In this document: in pieces, positions 1 to 6,971 of the stretch
Layout of the letters: each line of letters begins with the position of its first letter
Position numbering within the stretch: position 1 is the stretch's first letter
From: CALXXL01 sp964512385
GTDB taxonomy: Bacteria; Verrucomicrobiota; Lentisphaeria; Victivallales; Victivallaceae
DNA: 11,957 nt
NCBI GenBank assembly: GCA_964512385.1
Contig: CAZEHZ010000068.1
Span: 1 to 11,957, forward strand
Reading direction: 5' to 3'
Notes under the pieces: generated by a model
The model's database searches: none
What the model was told of the DNA's origin: nothing
The model's input: the letters and a program-made list of their open reading frames with translations, nothing else
Program-made: the position numbers and the translations under genes

Positions 1-19
1 TTTTATAACAGGGTTGGTA

Positions 20-715
20 ATGAGATTTTTTTATTCAGAATGCCCGGCCGAACCGGGCGGAGAATTTGAATTAGAGCGGGATGAAGCTGCGCATTTGTTT
101 GTTACCTTGCGGGCCAAAGTCGGCGAGACCGTCGGCGTATTGGACGGGCGGGGCAACTGGGGCGTGTGCGAAGTTATGCCCGGAAAACGCTTGAAGGTGC
201 TGGAACGCCATCAGGCGGCGGAACCCTTGCGTAAAGTTCATCTGTTTTGCGCCGCTCCACGCCGGAAGGAGTTTGACCAACTGCTGAAACAGGCGGTGGA
301 GGTGGGCGTGTGGAGTGTGCATTTACTGCAGTGTCAGCGGTCGGTGGCGTTGCCGGACGGCGGGGCGGCGGAGCGTTGGCAGGCTATGGCGCTGGAGGCC
401 TGCAAACAGTCGCATAACTTTTTTGCTCCGCAGATTTACAATATTACGCCGTTAAAGCAGGCGGTGGAGCTGGTTATACAGCAACAGTGGCAGGGATTTT
501 TCGGGGCGGTAAGAGGCACATTGCCGGTTAATCGGCCGGAAAACGGCGAATATGCGTTGTTCATCGGGCCGGAGGGCGGATTTACGGACGACGAAGAGGC
601 GTTTATGACTCTGAACGGGATTCGGCCGTGGCGGTTCGGTTCTTGCGTTATGCGGCTGGAAACAGCGGCGGTTTGCGGGGCGGCCATGCTGAATGCAGAA
701 TGGGAGATGGGATGA
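20..715 (+). CDS. rsmE: 16S rRNA (uracil1498-N3)-methyltransferase RsmE
   Basis: RsmE uses S-adenosylmethionine to methylate N3 of U1498 in 16S rRNA of the assembled small subunit, in the cytoplasm. The 231-residue protein has the expected two parts: an N-terminal PUA-like RNA-binding region (HLF at 25-27, then the DGRG turn at 42-45) and a SPOUT/trefoil-knot methyltransferase domain. The knot motifs are visible as IGPEGGF at 182-188 and MRLETA at 211-216, the family's LRxETA motif. The segment KEFDQLLKQAVEVGV (83-97) matches the conserved helix that starts the catalytic domain. I chose ATG at 20 because AGGG at 10-13 lies 6 nt upstream; a TTG two codons earlier (14) is possible but less likely. 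Length is normal for the family. The stop is 1 nt before the next start, so it appears to open or continue an operon that runs to about 3939. Confidence 0.93.
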   Translation: MRFFYSECPAEPGGEFELERDEAAHLFVTLRAKVGETVGVLDGRGNWGVCEVMPGKRLKVLERHQAAEPLRKVHLFCAAPRRKEFDQLLKQAVEVGVWSVHLLQCQRSVALPDGGAAERWQAMALEACKQSHNFFAPQIYNITPLKQAVELVIQQQWQGFFGAVRGTLPVNRPENGEYALFIGPEGGFTDDEEAFMTLNGIRPWRFGSCVMRLETAAVCGAAMLNAEWEMG

Positions 716-716
716 T

Positions 717-1793
717 ATGAAGGTGTATTTGAGCTTAGTCGGCGGCGTGCTGGCGGCATTGCTGGTTACAATCGGGGTAATCTGGGGCGGCGTGAGTTGC
801 CGGGCGGAGAAAGAACGGCCGTCGTATAACCGGTTGCAGTTGGCTCTGCAGGATGCCGACCCGCAAGTGGGGCTGGCCGAACTGAATCACTATTTGACGG
901 CGAATCCGGAGTCTATACCCGTGCAGATGCAGTTGGCGGCGTTATATGATGAGAGACTGGGGCAACCGTTGTCGGCGGTTTATTTATACCGCAAGATTTT
1001 ACTGGAAAACCCGGATTATCAAGGGCGTAAAGAGGTGGAAAAGTGGTTGGCCGCCGCCCGGAAACGCAGTTTGGAACAGTTGATTGTCGAATATCCGGAA
1101 TTGGCCGCCAATGCTGCATTGCAGGAAAATACCGTTCTACGTAATGAGTTGCGGTCCGCTAAGTTACAGCTGGCGGAACTGCAGGGTAAAATTAAAATTG
1201 TGAATAAGGCAACTGCCGACTCCGGCGAGTCTGAGTTAGACGATACCGTAAGCGTAACCGCAACGGCAACGGTAAAGCCGGAAGCGGAACAGAAAACATT
1301 GGAAATTGTGTCCGGCGTGGCTCCGATTACCGATGTTAAGCCGGAAGAGCTGGCGAAGCGAGTGGTGGTGCCGCCGCCGCCGGCCGCCGTGGAATATGTG
1401 CCGCCGGTAGCGGAATATGTGGTGCAGAAAGGCGATAATTTGGCGAAAATTGCACAGAAATATTACGGGGAAAGCGGTAACTATTTGGCAATTTATGAGT
1501 TTAATAAAGATGTTATGCGGTCGCCGGACGCCCTGCAGGTCGGGCAGAAATTAAAGATGCCGCCGGCGGATAAAGTGTTGGCCTCCGGCGTGAAAACGGT
1601 AACTGCTCCGGCGGAAAACCGGAAAAAACTGCCGCCGATAAAGCCCTTGACCGAGGCACAGATAAGAATGTTGCGCGGGGATAAAAATTCGACCGCCAAA
1701 CCTGCCGGCTCCGAAAGCGGCAAGCCGGCGGCAACTAAGGAAAAAACTGTGCGGAACACCAATGCCGGTGTTACTCCGTATTTGTATGATTGA
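717..1793 (+). CDS. Membrane-anchored helical-repeat and LysM-domain protein
   Basis: This is an envelope protein of no assigned function. Residues 5-26 form one hydrophobic segment, either a signal anchor or a signal peptide; Cys28 follows it but the preceding residues (GGVS) do not make a good lipobox. Residues 38-128 are helical and TPR-like, with YDERLGQPLSAVYLYRKIL (77-95) resembling a TPR helix pair. A likely coiled coil covers 135-162, followed by an acidic and then proline-rich linker (PPPPAA at 219-224). A LysM domain spans about 233-282 (YVVQKGDNLAKIAQKYYG, closing with LQVGQKLKMP), which in this family binds the glycan of peptidoglycan. The tail is basic and Pro/Lys-rich. I chose ATG 717 because GGGAG at 702-706 precedes it; an in-frame ATG at 693 would overlap rsmE by 23 nt. 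Placement before a lipoprotein and mraY fits a role at the cell wall, which is inference. Confidence 0.85.
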   Translation: MKVYLSLVGGVLAALLVTIGVIWGGVSCRAEKERPSYNRLQLALQDADPQVGLAELNHYLTANPESIPVQMQLAALYDERLGQPLSAVYLYRKILLENPDYQGRKEVEKWLAAARKRSLEQLIVEYPELAANAALQENTVLRNELRSAKLQLAELQGKIKIVNKATADSGESELDDTVSVTATATVKPEAEQKTLEIVSGVAPITDVKPEELAKRVVVPPPPAAVEYVPPVAEYVVQKGDNLAKIAQKYYGESGNYLAIYEFNKDVMRSPDALQVGQKLKMPPADKVLASGVKTVTAPAENRKKLPPIKPLTEAQIRMLRGDKNSTAKPAGSESGKPAATKEKTVRNTNAGVTPYLYD

Positions 1794-1812
1794 TAAACGG
1801 GAAGGATGAAAA

Positions 1813-2376
1813 ATGTGGAAAAAACTGCTGATTCTGCTGACGGGAGCAACGCTGTGGAGCGGATGTTCGTGGGTGAATGATTATCATGCCACCAAATATT
1901 ATGATTTACAGTCGCCGGAAAGTTATCCGGCGTTAAAAGCCAATGTGCAGGTGGGGACGTTTTTAAATAATACCGCCGTCAGACAAAAGTTACTGTTTAG
2001 AGATGAAAATGGCGAAATCGTTCAGGATGAGTATAATAAGTATATTCAACCCCCGGATTCCTTACTGGTTCGCTATCTGCTTACCGCTTTCGGCAATCAA
2101 CCGCTGGCGGGCGATAAGGCGGTGAATTTTAATGTGTATGGCCGTATTTTTATGTTTGAGTTTGACTCGGCGGCATTAGAAGCCCGTTTGGGCGTGGAGT
2201 ATACTATTGAACTGATTAAACCGGGAGAACTGCCGCAGGTGTATGCCACGCACTCCGCCGTATACCGGGCGACCAGCATGTCGGCGGAACCGGCGGTGGT
2301 GGTGCGGGCAATGAGCCGCTGTGCGGCGCAGTTATCGGATCAGATTTACAGCGATATTGAGCAGAATAAAAATTGA
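1813..2376 (+). CDS. PqiC-like ABC-transport auxiliary lipoprotein
   Basis: This is probably an outer-membrane lipoprotein of the PqiC/YmbA (ABC-type transport auxiliary lipoprotein) family, whose members partner MCE-protein lipid transporters. The 187 residues equal the length of E. coli PqiC. A signal peptide is followed by Cys18 in the context LWSGC; Trp at -3 is a departure from the usual Leu. Ser19 after the Cys would favour outer-membrane sorting under the E. coli rule. The mature start YYDLQSP (29-35) matches the family's 'YY-L' opening, and the middle (QPPDSLLVRYL, 79-89) resembles the family's helix where the 'W...p....v...L' pattern sits. A C-terminal helix with ALSDQI-like spacing closes the fold. 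The RBS GAAGGA at 1801-1806 is 6 nt from the ATG. No MCE protein, permease or ATPase gene is nearby, so the partner is unknown. The family call rests on pattern and length, not on an alignment. Confidence 0.6.
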   Translation: MWKKLLILLTGATLWSGCSWVNDYHATKYYDLQSPESYPALKANVQVGTFLNNTAVRQKLLFRDENGEIVQDEYNKYIQPPDSLLVRYLLTAFGNQPLAGDKAVNFNVYGRIFMFEFDSAALEARLGVEYTIELIKPGELPQVYATHSAVYRATSMSAEPAVVVRAMSRCAAQLSDQIYSDIEQNKN

Positions 2377-2403
2377 ATTTGAATTTGGAATTATTGAATA
2401 ATT

Positions 2404-3513
2404 ATGTTATATTTGTTGGCGGAGCTTACCGCGTTAAAAGGCGACTTTTTTAAACTTTTTCAGGTTTTTGACTATATCACATTCCGTACCGGCGGGGCGG
2501 CGTTGACGGCGTTTTTGCTTACGGTGCTGTTAGGGCCGTATACTATAAAACTGCTGAAGTCGTTCCGGGCTACGGCGGCATGCCGGTATGAGGGCATTAT
2601 GCCGGAGGAATTTATCAATCATGAAAAAGATAAAACCCCCAGTATGGGCGGCATTTTGATTATCGGCGCCGTGGCGGTAAGTACGGTTTTGTGGGCGAAA
2701 ATGACGAACCCGGTGGCGGTGGCTCTACTGGCCTCCACCTTGTCTTTCAGCGCATTGGGGTTTGTGGACGATTATGCCAAAGTGGCGCATCAGAAGCGGG
2801 ACGGAATTACGCCAAAAATGAAAATGCTGTGGCAGACGATGACGGTGTTGATTGCACTGATTTTTCTGCGTGCCATGCCCGGCGATGCGTCGGTGCCGGT
2901 GGATGCGTTTTATGTGCCGTTTCTGAAAACACCGCTGTGGGTGTCGCCATGGACGATTCTGATTGATATGGTGGTGGTGATCGGGGCGTCCAATGCCGTG
3001 AATTTGACGGACGGTAAGGACGGGTTGGCCACCGGATGTACCATTTTTTCGGTGGGGGCGTATGCGATTATTGCTTATTTGTGCGGGCATGTGGTGTTTG
3101 CCAACTATCTGTTTATTCCGCACATACCGTCGGCGGGCGAGGCTTTGGTGTTTTGCGGCGCCATTATCGGGGCCTGCGGCGGGTTTTTATGGTATAACTG
3201 TTATCCGGCCGGAATGTTCATGGGGGATACCGGCAGTTTAGCGTTAGGCGGAGCGTTGGGAATGTTGGCGGTAATTGTGCGGCAGGAGATTCTGCTGGCG
3301 ATTATCGGGGGGGTGTTTGTGATGGAGGCGGGGTCGGTAATGTTACAAGTACCGTATTTTAAATTAACCCACGGAAAACGGATTTTTCTGTGTACACCGA
3401 TACATCACCATTTTGAGCGGAAAGGGTGGAACGAAACGCAATTGGTGGTCAGATTCTGGATCTTATCCGGGATTTTTGCGCTTATAGGGTTGGCAACACT
3501 AAAATTGAGGTAA
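2404..3513 (+). CDS. mraY: Phospho-N-acetylmuramoyl-pentapeptide-transferase MraY
   Basis: MraY moves phospho-MurNAc-pentapeptide from UDP onto undecaprenyl phosphate in the inner membrane, giving lipid I, the first membrane step of peptidoglycan synthesis. The 369 residues (E. coli MraY has 360) carry all key motifs: TPSMGG 78-83, GFVDDY 119-124 with the Asp pair D122/D123, NAVNLTDG 197-204, MGDTGSLALGG 273-283 with catalytic D275, and the TPIHHHFE loop 331-338. The C terminus (IGLATLKLR) is nearly the same as E. coli (IGLATLKVR), so the gene is complete. About ten membrane helices are expected. Departures from E. coli include Lys205 in LTDGKDGLA where E. coli has Leu, and a one-residue-shorter HEKDKTPSMGG loop. 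No good Shine-Dalgarno sequence precedes the ATG; the 27-nt gap is AT-rich. The gene lies outside a division/cell-wall (dcw) cluster, where mraY is normally found. Confidence 0.97.
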   Translation: MLYLLAELTALKGDFFKLFQVFDYITFRTGGAALTAFLLTVLLGPYTIKLLKSFRATAACRYEGIMPEEFINHEKDKTPSMGGILIIGAVAVSTVLWAKMTNPVAVALLASTLSFSALGFVDDYAKVAHQKRDGITPKMKMLWQTMTVLIALIFLRAMPGDASVPVDAFYVPFLKTPLWVSPWTILIDMVVVIGASNAVNLTDGKDGLATGCTIFSVGAYAIIAYLCGHVVFANYLFIPHIPSAGEALVFCGAIIGACGGFLWYNCYPAGMFMGDTGSLALGGALGMLAVIVRQEILLAIIGGVFVMEAGSVMLQVPYFKLTHGKRIFLCTPIHHHFERKGWNETQLVVRFWILSGIFALIGLATLKLR

Positions 3514-3516
3514 AAA

Positions 3517-3939
3517 ATGAAGTTCAATAAATTGCTGATTGTAAAGATTTTGGCTGCGGTGCTGGTGGCATTGGCATTGTTGGCGGTGTTGGTGCCGGGG
3601 GTGGATGAGCCGGAAGCGGCCAACGCAAATACAGCTAACGCCGAGTTGATTCCGGCGGAAACCGTGCTGAAAGTCGGCGAGAACTGTGAATTTAAAGTGG
3701 CGGAAAATCAAACTACCGGCTACTGCTGGCAGTTGTTAAGTAAGCCGGACAGTTGTAAGGTGGAAATTAAACACGAACCCAGTACATCGGATTTGGCGGG
3801 TGCACCGGGCGAAGCAATTGTGGTAATTACGGGCGTTGAACCCGGCAAAGGCATCGTCAGCATCGGCTATCTGCGGCCGTGGGAAGATGGCGTGGCACCC
3901 ATCGAAGTAAAAAATTGGGGCATCGCCGTAATGGAATAA
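3517..3939 (+). CDS. Membrane-anchored chagasin-type (I42) cysteine-peptidase inhibitor
   Basis: This is a predicted periplasmic or exported inhibitor of papain-like cysteine peptidases, family I42 (chagasin). The 140-residue protein has a hydrophobic segment at 7-28 (signal anchor or signal peptide), an Ala/Asn-rich linker to about 42, and one small beta-sandwich domain. The three inhibitory loops of the family are recognisable: NQTTGYCW at 64-71 (canonical NPTTGYxW, with Gln for Pro), LAGAPGE at 93-99 for the glycine loop, and LRPWEDG at 119-125 for the RPW loop. Cys57, Cys70 and Cys80 might allow a disulfide. It starts 3 nt after the mraY stop with GAGG at 3507-3510 as RBS, so it is probably translated from the mraY transcript. 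It is the last gene before a terminator. No target peptidase is encoded in the window. The family call is fairly firm; the biological target is unknown. Confidence 0.8.
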   Translation: MKFNKLLIVKILAAVLVALALLAVLVPGVDEPEAANANTANAELIPAETVLKVGENCEFKVAENQTTGYCWQLLSKPDSCKVEIKHEPSTSDLAGAPGEAIVVITGVEPGKGIVSIGYLRPWEDGVAPIEVKNWGIAVME

Positions 3940-3943
3940 AACC

Positions 3944-3980
3944 GAAAAGACCGTATGAAAAAAGCATACGGTTTTTTCTT
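3944..3980 (+). terminator. Intrinsic terminator after the mraY operon, possibly bidirectional
   Basis: An 8-bp perfect stem (ACCGTATG at 3950-3957 with CATACGGT at 3965-3972) encloses a 7-nt A-rich loop and is followed by TTTTTCTT. The stem can be extended outward by A-T pairs and one G-T pair to G3944-C3978, because AAAAG precedes it. This gives a weaker U-run when read on the other strand, so it might also stop the convergent operon that ends at 4080. It lies 4 nt past the stop of the I42 inhibitor gene. Confidence 0.85.
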
Positions 3981-4079
3981 ATATAGTCATGACAAGCGGT
4001 GCTTATGAACGAAACGCAGTTTTGCCTGAAACCAAAATTACCTTTTCCATTAGCGACTACATAAAATACAGATGAAAAA
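3981..4079. other. Convergent intergenic spacer
   Basis: About 100 nt separate the terminator from the stop of the convergent gene. It holds a 28-codon open frame (ATG 3989 to TGA 4075, + strand) without a ribosome binding site, which I do not call a gene. I see no hairpin, repeat, promoter or recombination site in it. Confidence 0.5.
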
Positions 4080-4526
4080 TTAGAAGAATTTTAAATTTTT
4101 TTGCTTTTCTTTTAAGGCCGCATATAAACGGTCGGCTTCAAATAATTTTATTTTTAAAATTACCGTGCCGGAACCCTGCGGTGCAAAGTCTTCTAAATTA
4201 AATTGAATGGTCAATTCTGAACACGTTTCATTCTGCCCCAAGGTTAGCTCTAACGCCGTCAGACGGGGTTGGTCGGTAAAAACATCCAACACCGGAGTAC
4301 AACGGCTGGAGATTAAAAACCTCCGGTTAGTCAAGACCAATGCCGCTGCCGTGGAACGCTGCTGATTATTTAACGGCATGCCGGGCAGCTGTACATTGTG
4401 AAATGTGATACTTAACGGCACATTACTTTCCAGCATCTCCACGGTGTCGGCCTGAAAAGATTGCAGTTGCGCAGGCGAAAACTCGCCGGGACAGAATAAT
4501 TTAAAGATAAATTCCCGAAACGCCAT
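4080..4526 (-). CDS. Small protein of unknown function, possible PH-like domain
   Basis: I do not recognise this 148-residue protein by name. It is predicted soluble, with no signal peptide or membrane segment. The region LVLTNRRFLISS (63-74), followed by alternating beta-type stretches (LTALELTL 89-96, LTIQFNLEDF 105-114, TVILKIKLF 121-129) and a C-terminal helix (ADRLYAALKEKQKN 131-144), has the layout of bacterial PH-like domains, in which an 'LTNRRL' strand precedes several strands and a closing helix. An N-terminal helix-rich part (1-35) precedes it. The start has a good RBS (GAGGAA, 5 nt before ATG), 14 nt after queA, so it is probably the last gene of the same operon. It ends close to the convergent spacer. 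The PH-like call is inference from pattern only; the gene itself is well supported by its RBS and position. Confidence 0.7.
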   Translation of the reverse strand: MAFREFIFKLFCPGEFSPAQLQSFQADTVEMLESNVPLSITFHNVQLPGMPLNNQQRSTAAALVLTNRRFLISSRCTPVLDVFTDQPRLTALELTLGQNETCSELTIQFNLEDFAPQGSGTVILKIKLFEADRLYAALKEKQKNLKFF

Positions 4527-4540
4527 AATTGTTCCTCATT

Positions 4541-5605
4541 TTATACCAGCAGCATGCAGTCGCCATAACTGTAAAAACGCATCTTTTCCGCCACGGCACG
4601 CTCGTAGGCCGCCAACACCATTTCCCGGTCCGCATAGGTGGAGACCAGCATCAACAGCGTACTTTTAGGCAGATGAAAATTGGTCAGCAACATGTCCGCC
4701 ACTTTGGGTTGATATGGCGGATACAGGAAGATATTGGTACTGCCGCTGCCGCTTTTTACGCCGCCGTCCGGCATTGCACAACTCTCCAGAACCCGAACCG
4801 TGGTGGTGCCGACCGCTAAAATTTTATGGCCGTTACGATGTGTGGCGGCGATTAAGTCCGCCGTATTGGGCGGCAAAACGTAATGTTCGGTATGCATAAC
4901 ATGTTTAGTAACATCGGCTACGCTGACCGGCTTAAACGTGCCGGGGCCGACATGCAGAGTAAGCGTGGTTTCCTGAATGCCTTTTTCACGCAACTCCTGT
5001 AAAATTTCGGTAGTAAAGTGCAATCCGGCGGTAGGGGCCGCCACCGCACCGTAGTAATGGGCGAACACGGTTTGATAACGCTCATCATCGCCGGCATTGG
5101 CGGCACGCTGAATATACGGCGGCAACGGCAGGTGTCCGCAGACCCGTTGGAGTTCAACGTAATCGGCCGAATTAAACTGCACCGCAAATGTACCGTCCGC
5201 CAAACGCTCTTTCACCACAAATTCGTATTGGCTCAAGTTGCCGTTCTGGTCCAGCAATCTGACCAGCGTACCAACTTTGGCACGTTTGCCGGGCTTCAGC
5301 ATTACCTGCCACGCATCGCCGGAACTGCCGGGAATGAGTTCGATTTGCAACGCCTCAAATTTAGCTCCGGCCAGATCGCCGTTTTTATGCCCGTACAGGC
5401 GGCAGGACATTACTTTAGTGTCATTACTGACCAGCAAATCGCCGGAGTGCAGAAACTCTTTTATCGCCGGAAACGGCAAAATTTGAGTCTCGCCGGTAAT
5501 CCGGTTCAGCACCATCATGCGGGAGCCGTCGCGTTTAGCGGCGGGATGCTGTGCAATCAGCTCCTCCGGCAAATTATAATCAAACAAATCTGTGGATAAG
5601 CCCAT
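4541..5605 (-). CDS. queA: S-adenosylmethionine:tRNA ribosyltransferase-isomerase QueA
   Basis: QueA transfers and isomerises the ribosyl group of S-adenosylmethionine onto preQ1 already present at position 34 of tRNAs for Tyr, His, Asn and Asp, forming epoxyqueuosine. The 354-residue length is typical. Family motifs run in order: FDYNLPEELIAQHPAAKRD (8-26), NDTKVMSCRL (61-70), GAVAAPTAGLHFT (186-198), TLHVGPGTFKPV (216-227), HTEHYVLP (238-245), AVGTTTVRVLES (264-275), LLTNFHLPKSTLLMLVS (306-322) and RFYSYGDCMLL (343-353). Nothing is missing. The start lies 2 nt after the rhomboid stop; its RBS is weak (GGA about 13 nt upstream), which suggests translational coupling to the rhomboid gene. No other queuosine genes (queC, D, E, F, tgt) lie in the window. 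Confidence 0.97.
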   Translation of the reverse strand: MGLSTDLFDYNLPEELIAQHPAAKRDGSRMMVLNRITGETQILPFPAIKEFLHSGDLLVSNDTKVMSCRLYGHKNGDLAGAKFEALQIELIPGSSGDAWQVMLKPGKRAKVGTLVRLLDQNGNLSQYEFVVKERLADGTFAVQFNSADYVELQRVCGHLPLPPYIQRAANAGDDERYQTVFAHYYGAVAAPTAGLHFTTEILQELREKGIQETTLTLHVGPGTFKPVSVADVTKHVMHTEHYVLPPNTADLIAATHRNGHKILAVGTTTVRVLESCAMPDGGVKSGSGSTNIFLYPPYQPKVADMLLTNFHLPKSTLLMLVSTYADREMVLAAYERAVAEKMRFYSYGDCMLLV

Positions 5606-5607
5606 AA

Positions 5608-6489
5608 TTATTTATCCGAATTTCCGCTCATTTGTTCACGGATTCGCTTTAAAGTTTCGTACTCTTCCTGCGTAAGGGAGTTAATGCCGCTGCGGGAAAT
5701 TTTATCCTGCAGTTCATTCATCACCCGGCGCGACACGGCCAAGTCGCCGGTTTTACCTTTTTTATCATACTCCGGCATTTTATGCCAGGTGGTACTTTCT
5801 TTGGTTTCGCCCGGCCGGGGTTTATGGAACTTCAGCTTGCTCAATGGATCCCACTGAATCAGATGTGCCAAACAGATGCGCATATAGAAATATGCCCCCA
5901 CAAAACCGCCTAAGTGCGCTAAATGCGCAATGCCGGTGCCGGCTCCGGAAAGTTGACTGAAGGTCTCAATTACCGCATATACAATAATTAAGGTGGTCAA
6001 TTTTATCGGCGCCGGGAAGAACAATAACATTACTCTGGCCTGCGGAAACAGCATCGCCGCCGCCAGCATTACACCGAACAACGCTCCACTGGCCCCTACT
6101 ACCGACACCGGAATTATGCGCCCCGCCACCATGTATACCGGACTCGACCAATTCGCCGCCAGCCATAATAGATTGCCCAAAACTCCGCTGATTAAATACA
6201 GCATCAGAAAACGGTTTCTGCCTAGCACCGGTGCTACCGAGCCACCAAAAAAGTACAGCCCGAACATGTTAAAAAATAGATGTGAAAAACTGCCGTGCAT
6301 AAACATGGCGGTAACCACCTGCCAATACATGCCGTGCTGAATCCCATAGGCTGACAATGCCAAATCCTGAGCTATCCCGGAATTTGACAACAGCAACCAT
6401 GCTCCGGCATTTATACCGATTAAGGCCAGCACCATGTTATATCCGGCTTGTGCATCCGGCATAGTGAATCTGCGTCCGCCGCCAAACAT
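5608..6489 (-). CDS. Rhomboid-family intramembrane serine protease
   Basis: Rhomboids are inner-membrane proteases that cut substrates within or next to membrane helices. The 293-residue protein has about six hydrophobic helices in residues 15-210. The signature sites are present: HGSFSHLFFNMFGLYFFG (65-82) with the loop His and Asn74, GASG at 132-135 with catalytic Ser134, and AHLGGFVGAY (191-200) with catalytic His192. It should therefore be active. A cytoplasmic tail (about 215-293) is charged and ends in a helix, DKISRSGINSLTQEEYETL (262-280), a type of tail I have seen on many rhomboids of Bacteroidetes-like and related bacteria. The start is supported by GAGG 7 nt upstream. It lies 3 nt after iorB and 2 nt before queA, so it is cotranscribed with them; this gives no hint of its substrate. 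Confidence 0.93.
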   Translation of the reverse strand: MFGGGRRFTMPDAQAGYNMVLALIGINAGAWLLLSNSGIAQDLALSAYGIQHGMYWQVVTAMFMHGSFSHLFFNMFGLYFFGGSVAPVLGRNRFLMLYLISGVLGNLLWLAANWSSPVYMVAGRIIPVSVVGASGALFGVMLAAAMLFPQARVMLLFFPAPIKLTTLIIVYAVIETFSQLSGAGTGIAHLAHLGGFVGAYFYMRICLAHLIQWDPLSKLKFHKPRPGETKESTTWHKMPEYDKKGKTGDLAVSRRVMNELQDKISRSGINSLTQEEYETLKRIREQMSGNSDK

Positions 6490-6492
6490 AAA

Positions 6493-6966
6493 TTACCTCG
6501 CCTGCTTGCCAAGCGCAAAGGCCGCCAGGTTTACATCGTGAATTTTGGCCGGCAGTTCCGACTTAATCGCCGCCAGCCAACGCTCTTCCGGTATATCCAT
6601 ATAGGTACTCAATACGCCTAAAAGTGCAATATTGATGGCTTTTTTATTGCCTAATAACCCGGCATCCACCATATCCGGCGTAATCAGCACGCCGGAGTGC
6701 TTTAATTTACTGCGGTTCACCTCCACTTGAGTGGAGTCTATCACCACCAGATAATCCGCTTCACCTTCCGGAATCATGGGGCTGGCCACGGCGGAGCCAA
6801 AACGGACTTCGCTGGAAACCGAGCCGCCACGTTGACTCATGCCGTGTACTTCGCTCTTTTTTACATCATAATCACCGGCGAATAACGCCGCCGCCAGCAC
6901 GTCGGTGGCGGTAAGCACGCCTTGACCGCCCAATCCGGCAAAAATTATATTTACAGTGTTGCTCAT
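6493..6966 (-). CDS. iorB: Indolepyruvate:ferredoxin oxidoreductase beta subunit, short form
   Basis: IorB is the gamma-type (2-oxoacid oxidoreductase) subunit of the enzyme that oxidatively decarboxylates aryl-pyruvates to aryl-acetyl-CoA with reduction of ferredoxin. Conserved segments are GLGGQGVLTA (11-20), EVHGMSQRGGSV (39-50), PMIPEGEADYL (63-73), NKKAINIALLG (107-117) and KIHDVNLAAFALG (141-153). At 157 residues it is shorter than the roughly 190-215 I know for the family. The missing part is internal: only about a dozen residues separate GVLITP (92-97) from NKKAIN, where longer members have about 40 more. Both ends are intact and in frame, so this looks like a natural short form rather than a frameshift. 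It follows iorA by 5 nt, with AGGAG about 11 nt before its ATG. Confidence 0.88.
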   Translation of the reverse strand: MSNTVNIIFAGLGGQGVLTATDVLAAALFAGDYDVKKSEVHGMSQRGGSVSSEVRFGSAVASPMIPEGEADYLVVIDSTQVEVNRSKLKHSGVLITPDMVDAGLLGNKKAINIALLGVLSTYMDIPEERWLAAIKSELPAKIHDVNLAAFALGKQAR

Positions 6967-6971
6967 AATAA

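Noticed and set aside
2373..2403. A promoter between the lipoprotein gene and mraY (TTGAAT with AATAAT)
   Set aside because: The best spacing would start transcription downstream of the mraY ATG. The AT-rich repeats of the 27-nt gap give chance matches.
3989..4075. A 28-codon open frame on the + strand in the convergent spacer
   Set aside because: There is no ribosome binding site, it lies after a strong terminator, and the peptide resembles nothing I know.
3940..4080. Replication terminus or dif site at the point where all gene directions and the coding-strand G bias switch
   Set aside because: I find no palindromic XerCD-type 28-mer in the spacer. Two convergent operons explain the switch, and a window this small cannot show a replichore boundary.
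5018..5599. A 193-codon open frame opposite queA on the + strand
   Set aside because: It lies wholly within queA, which has full family motifs. It has no RBS and its translation has no recognisable domain.
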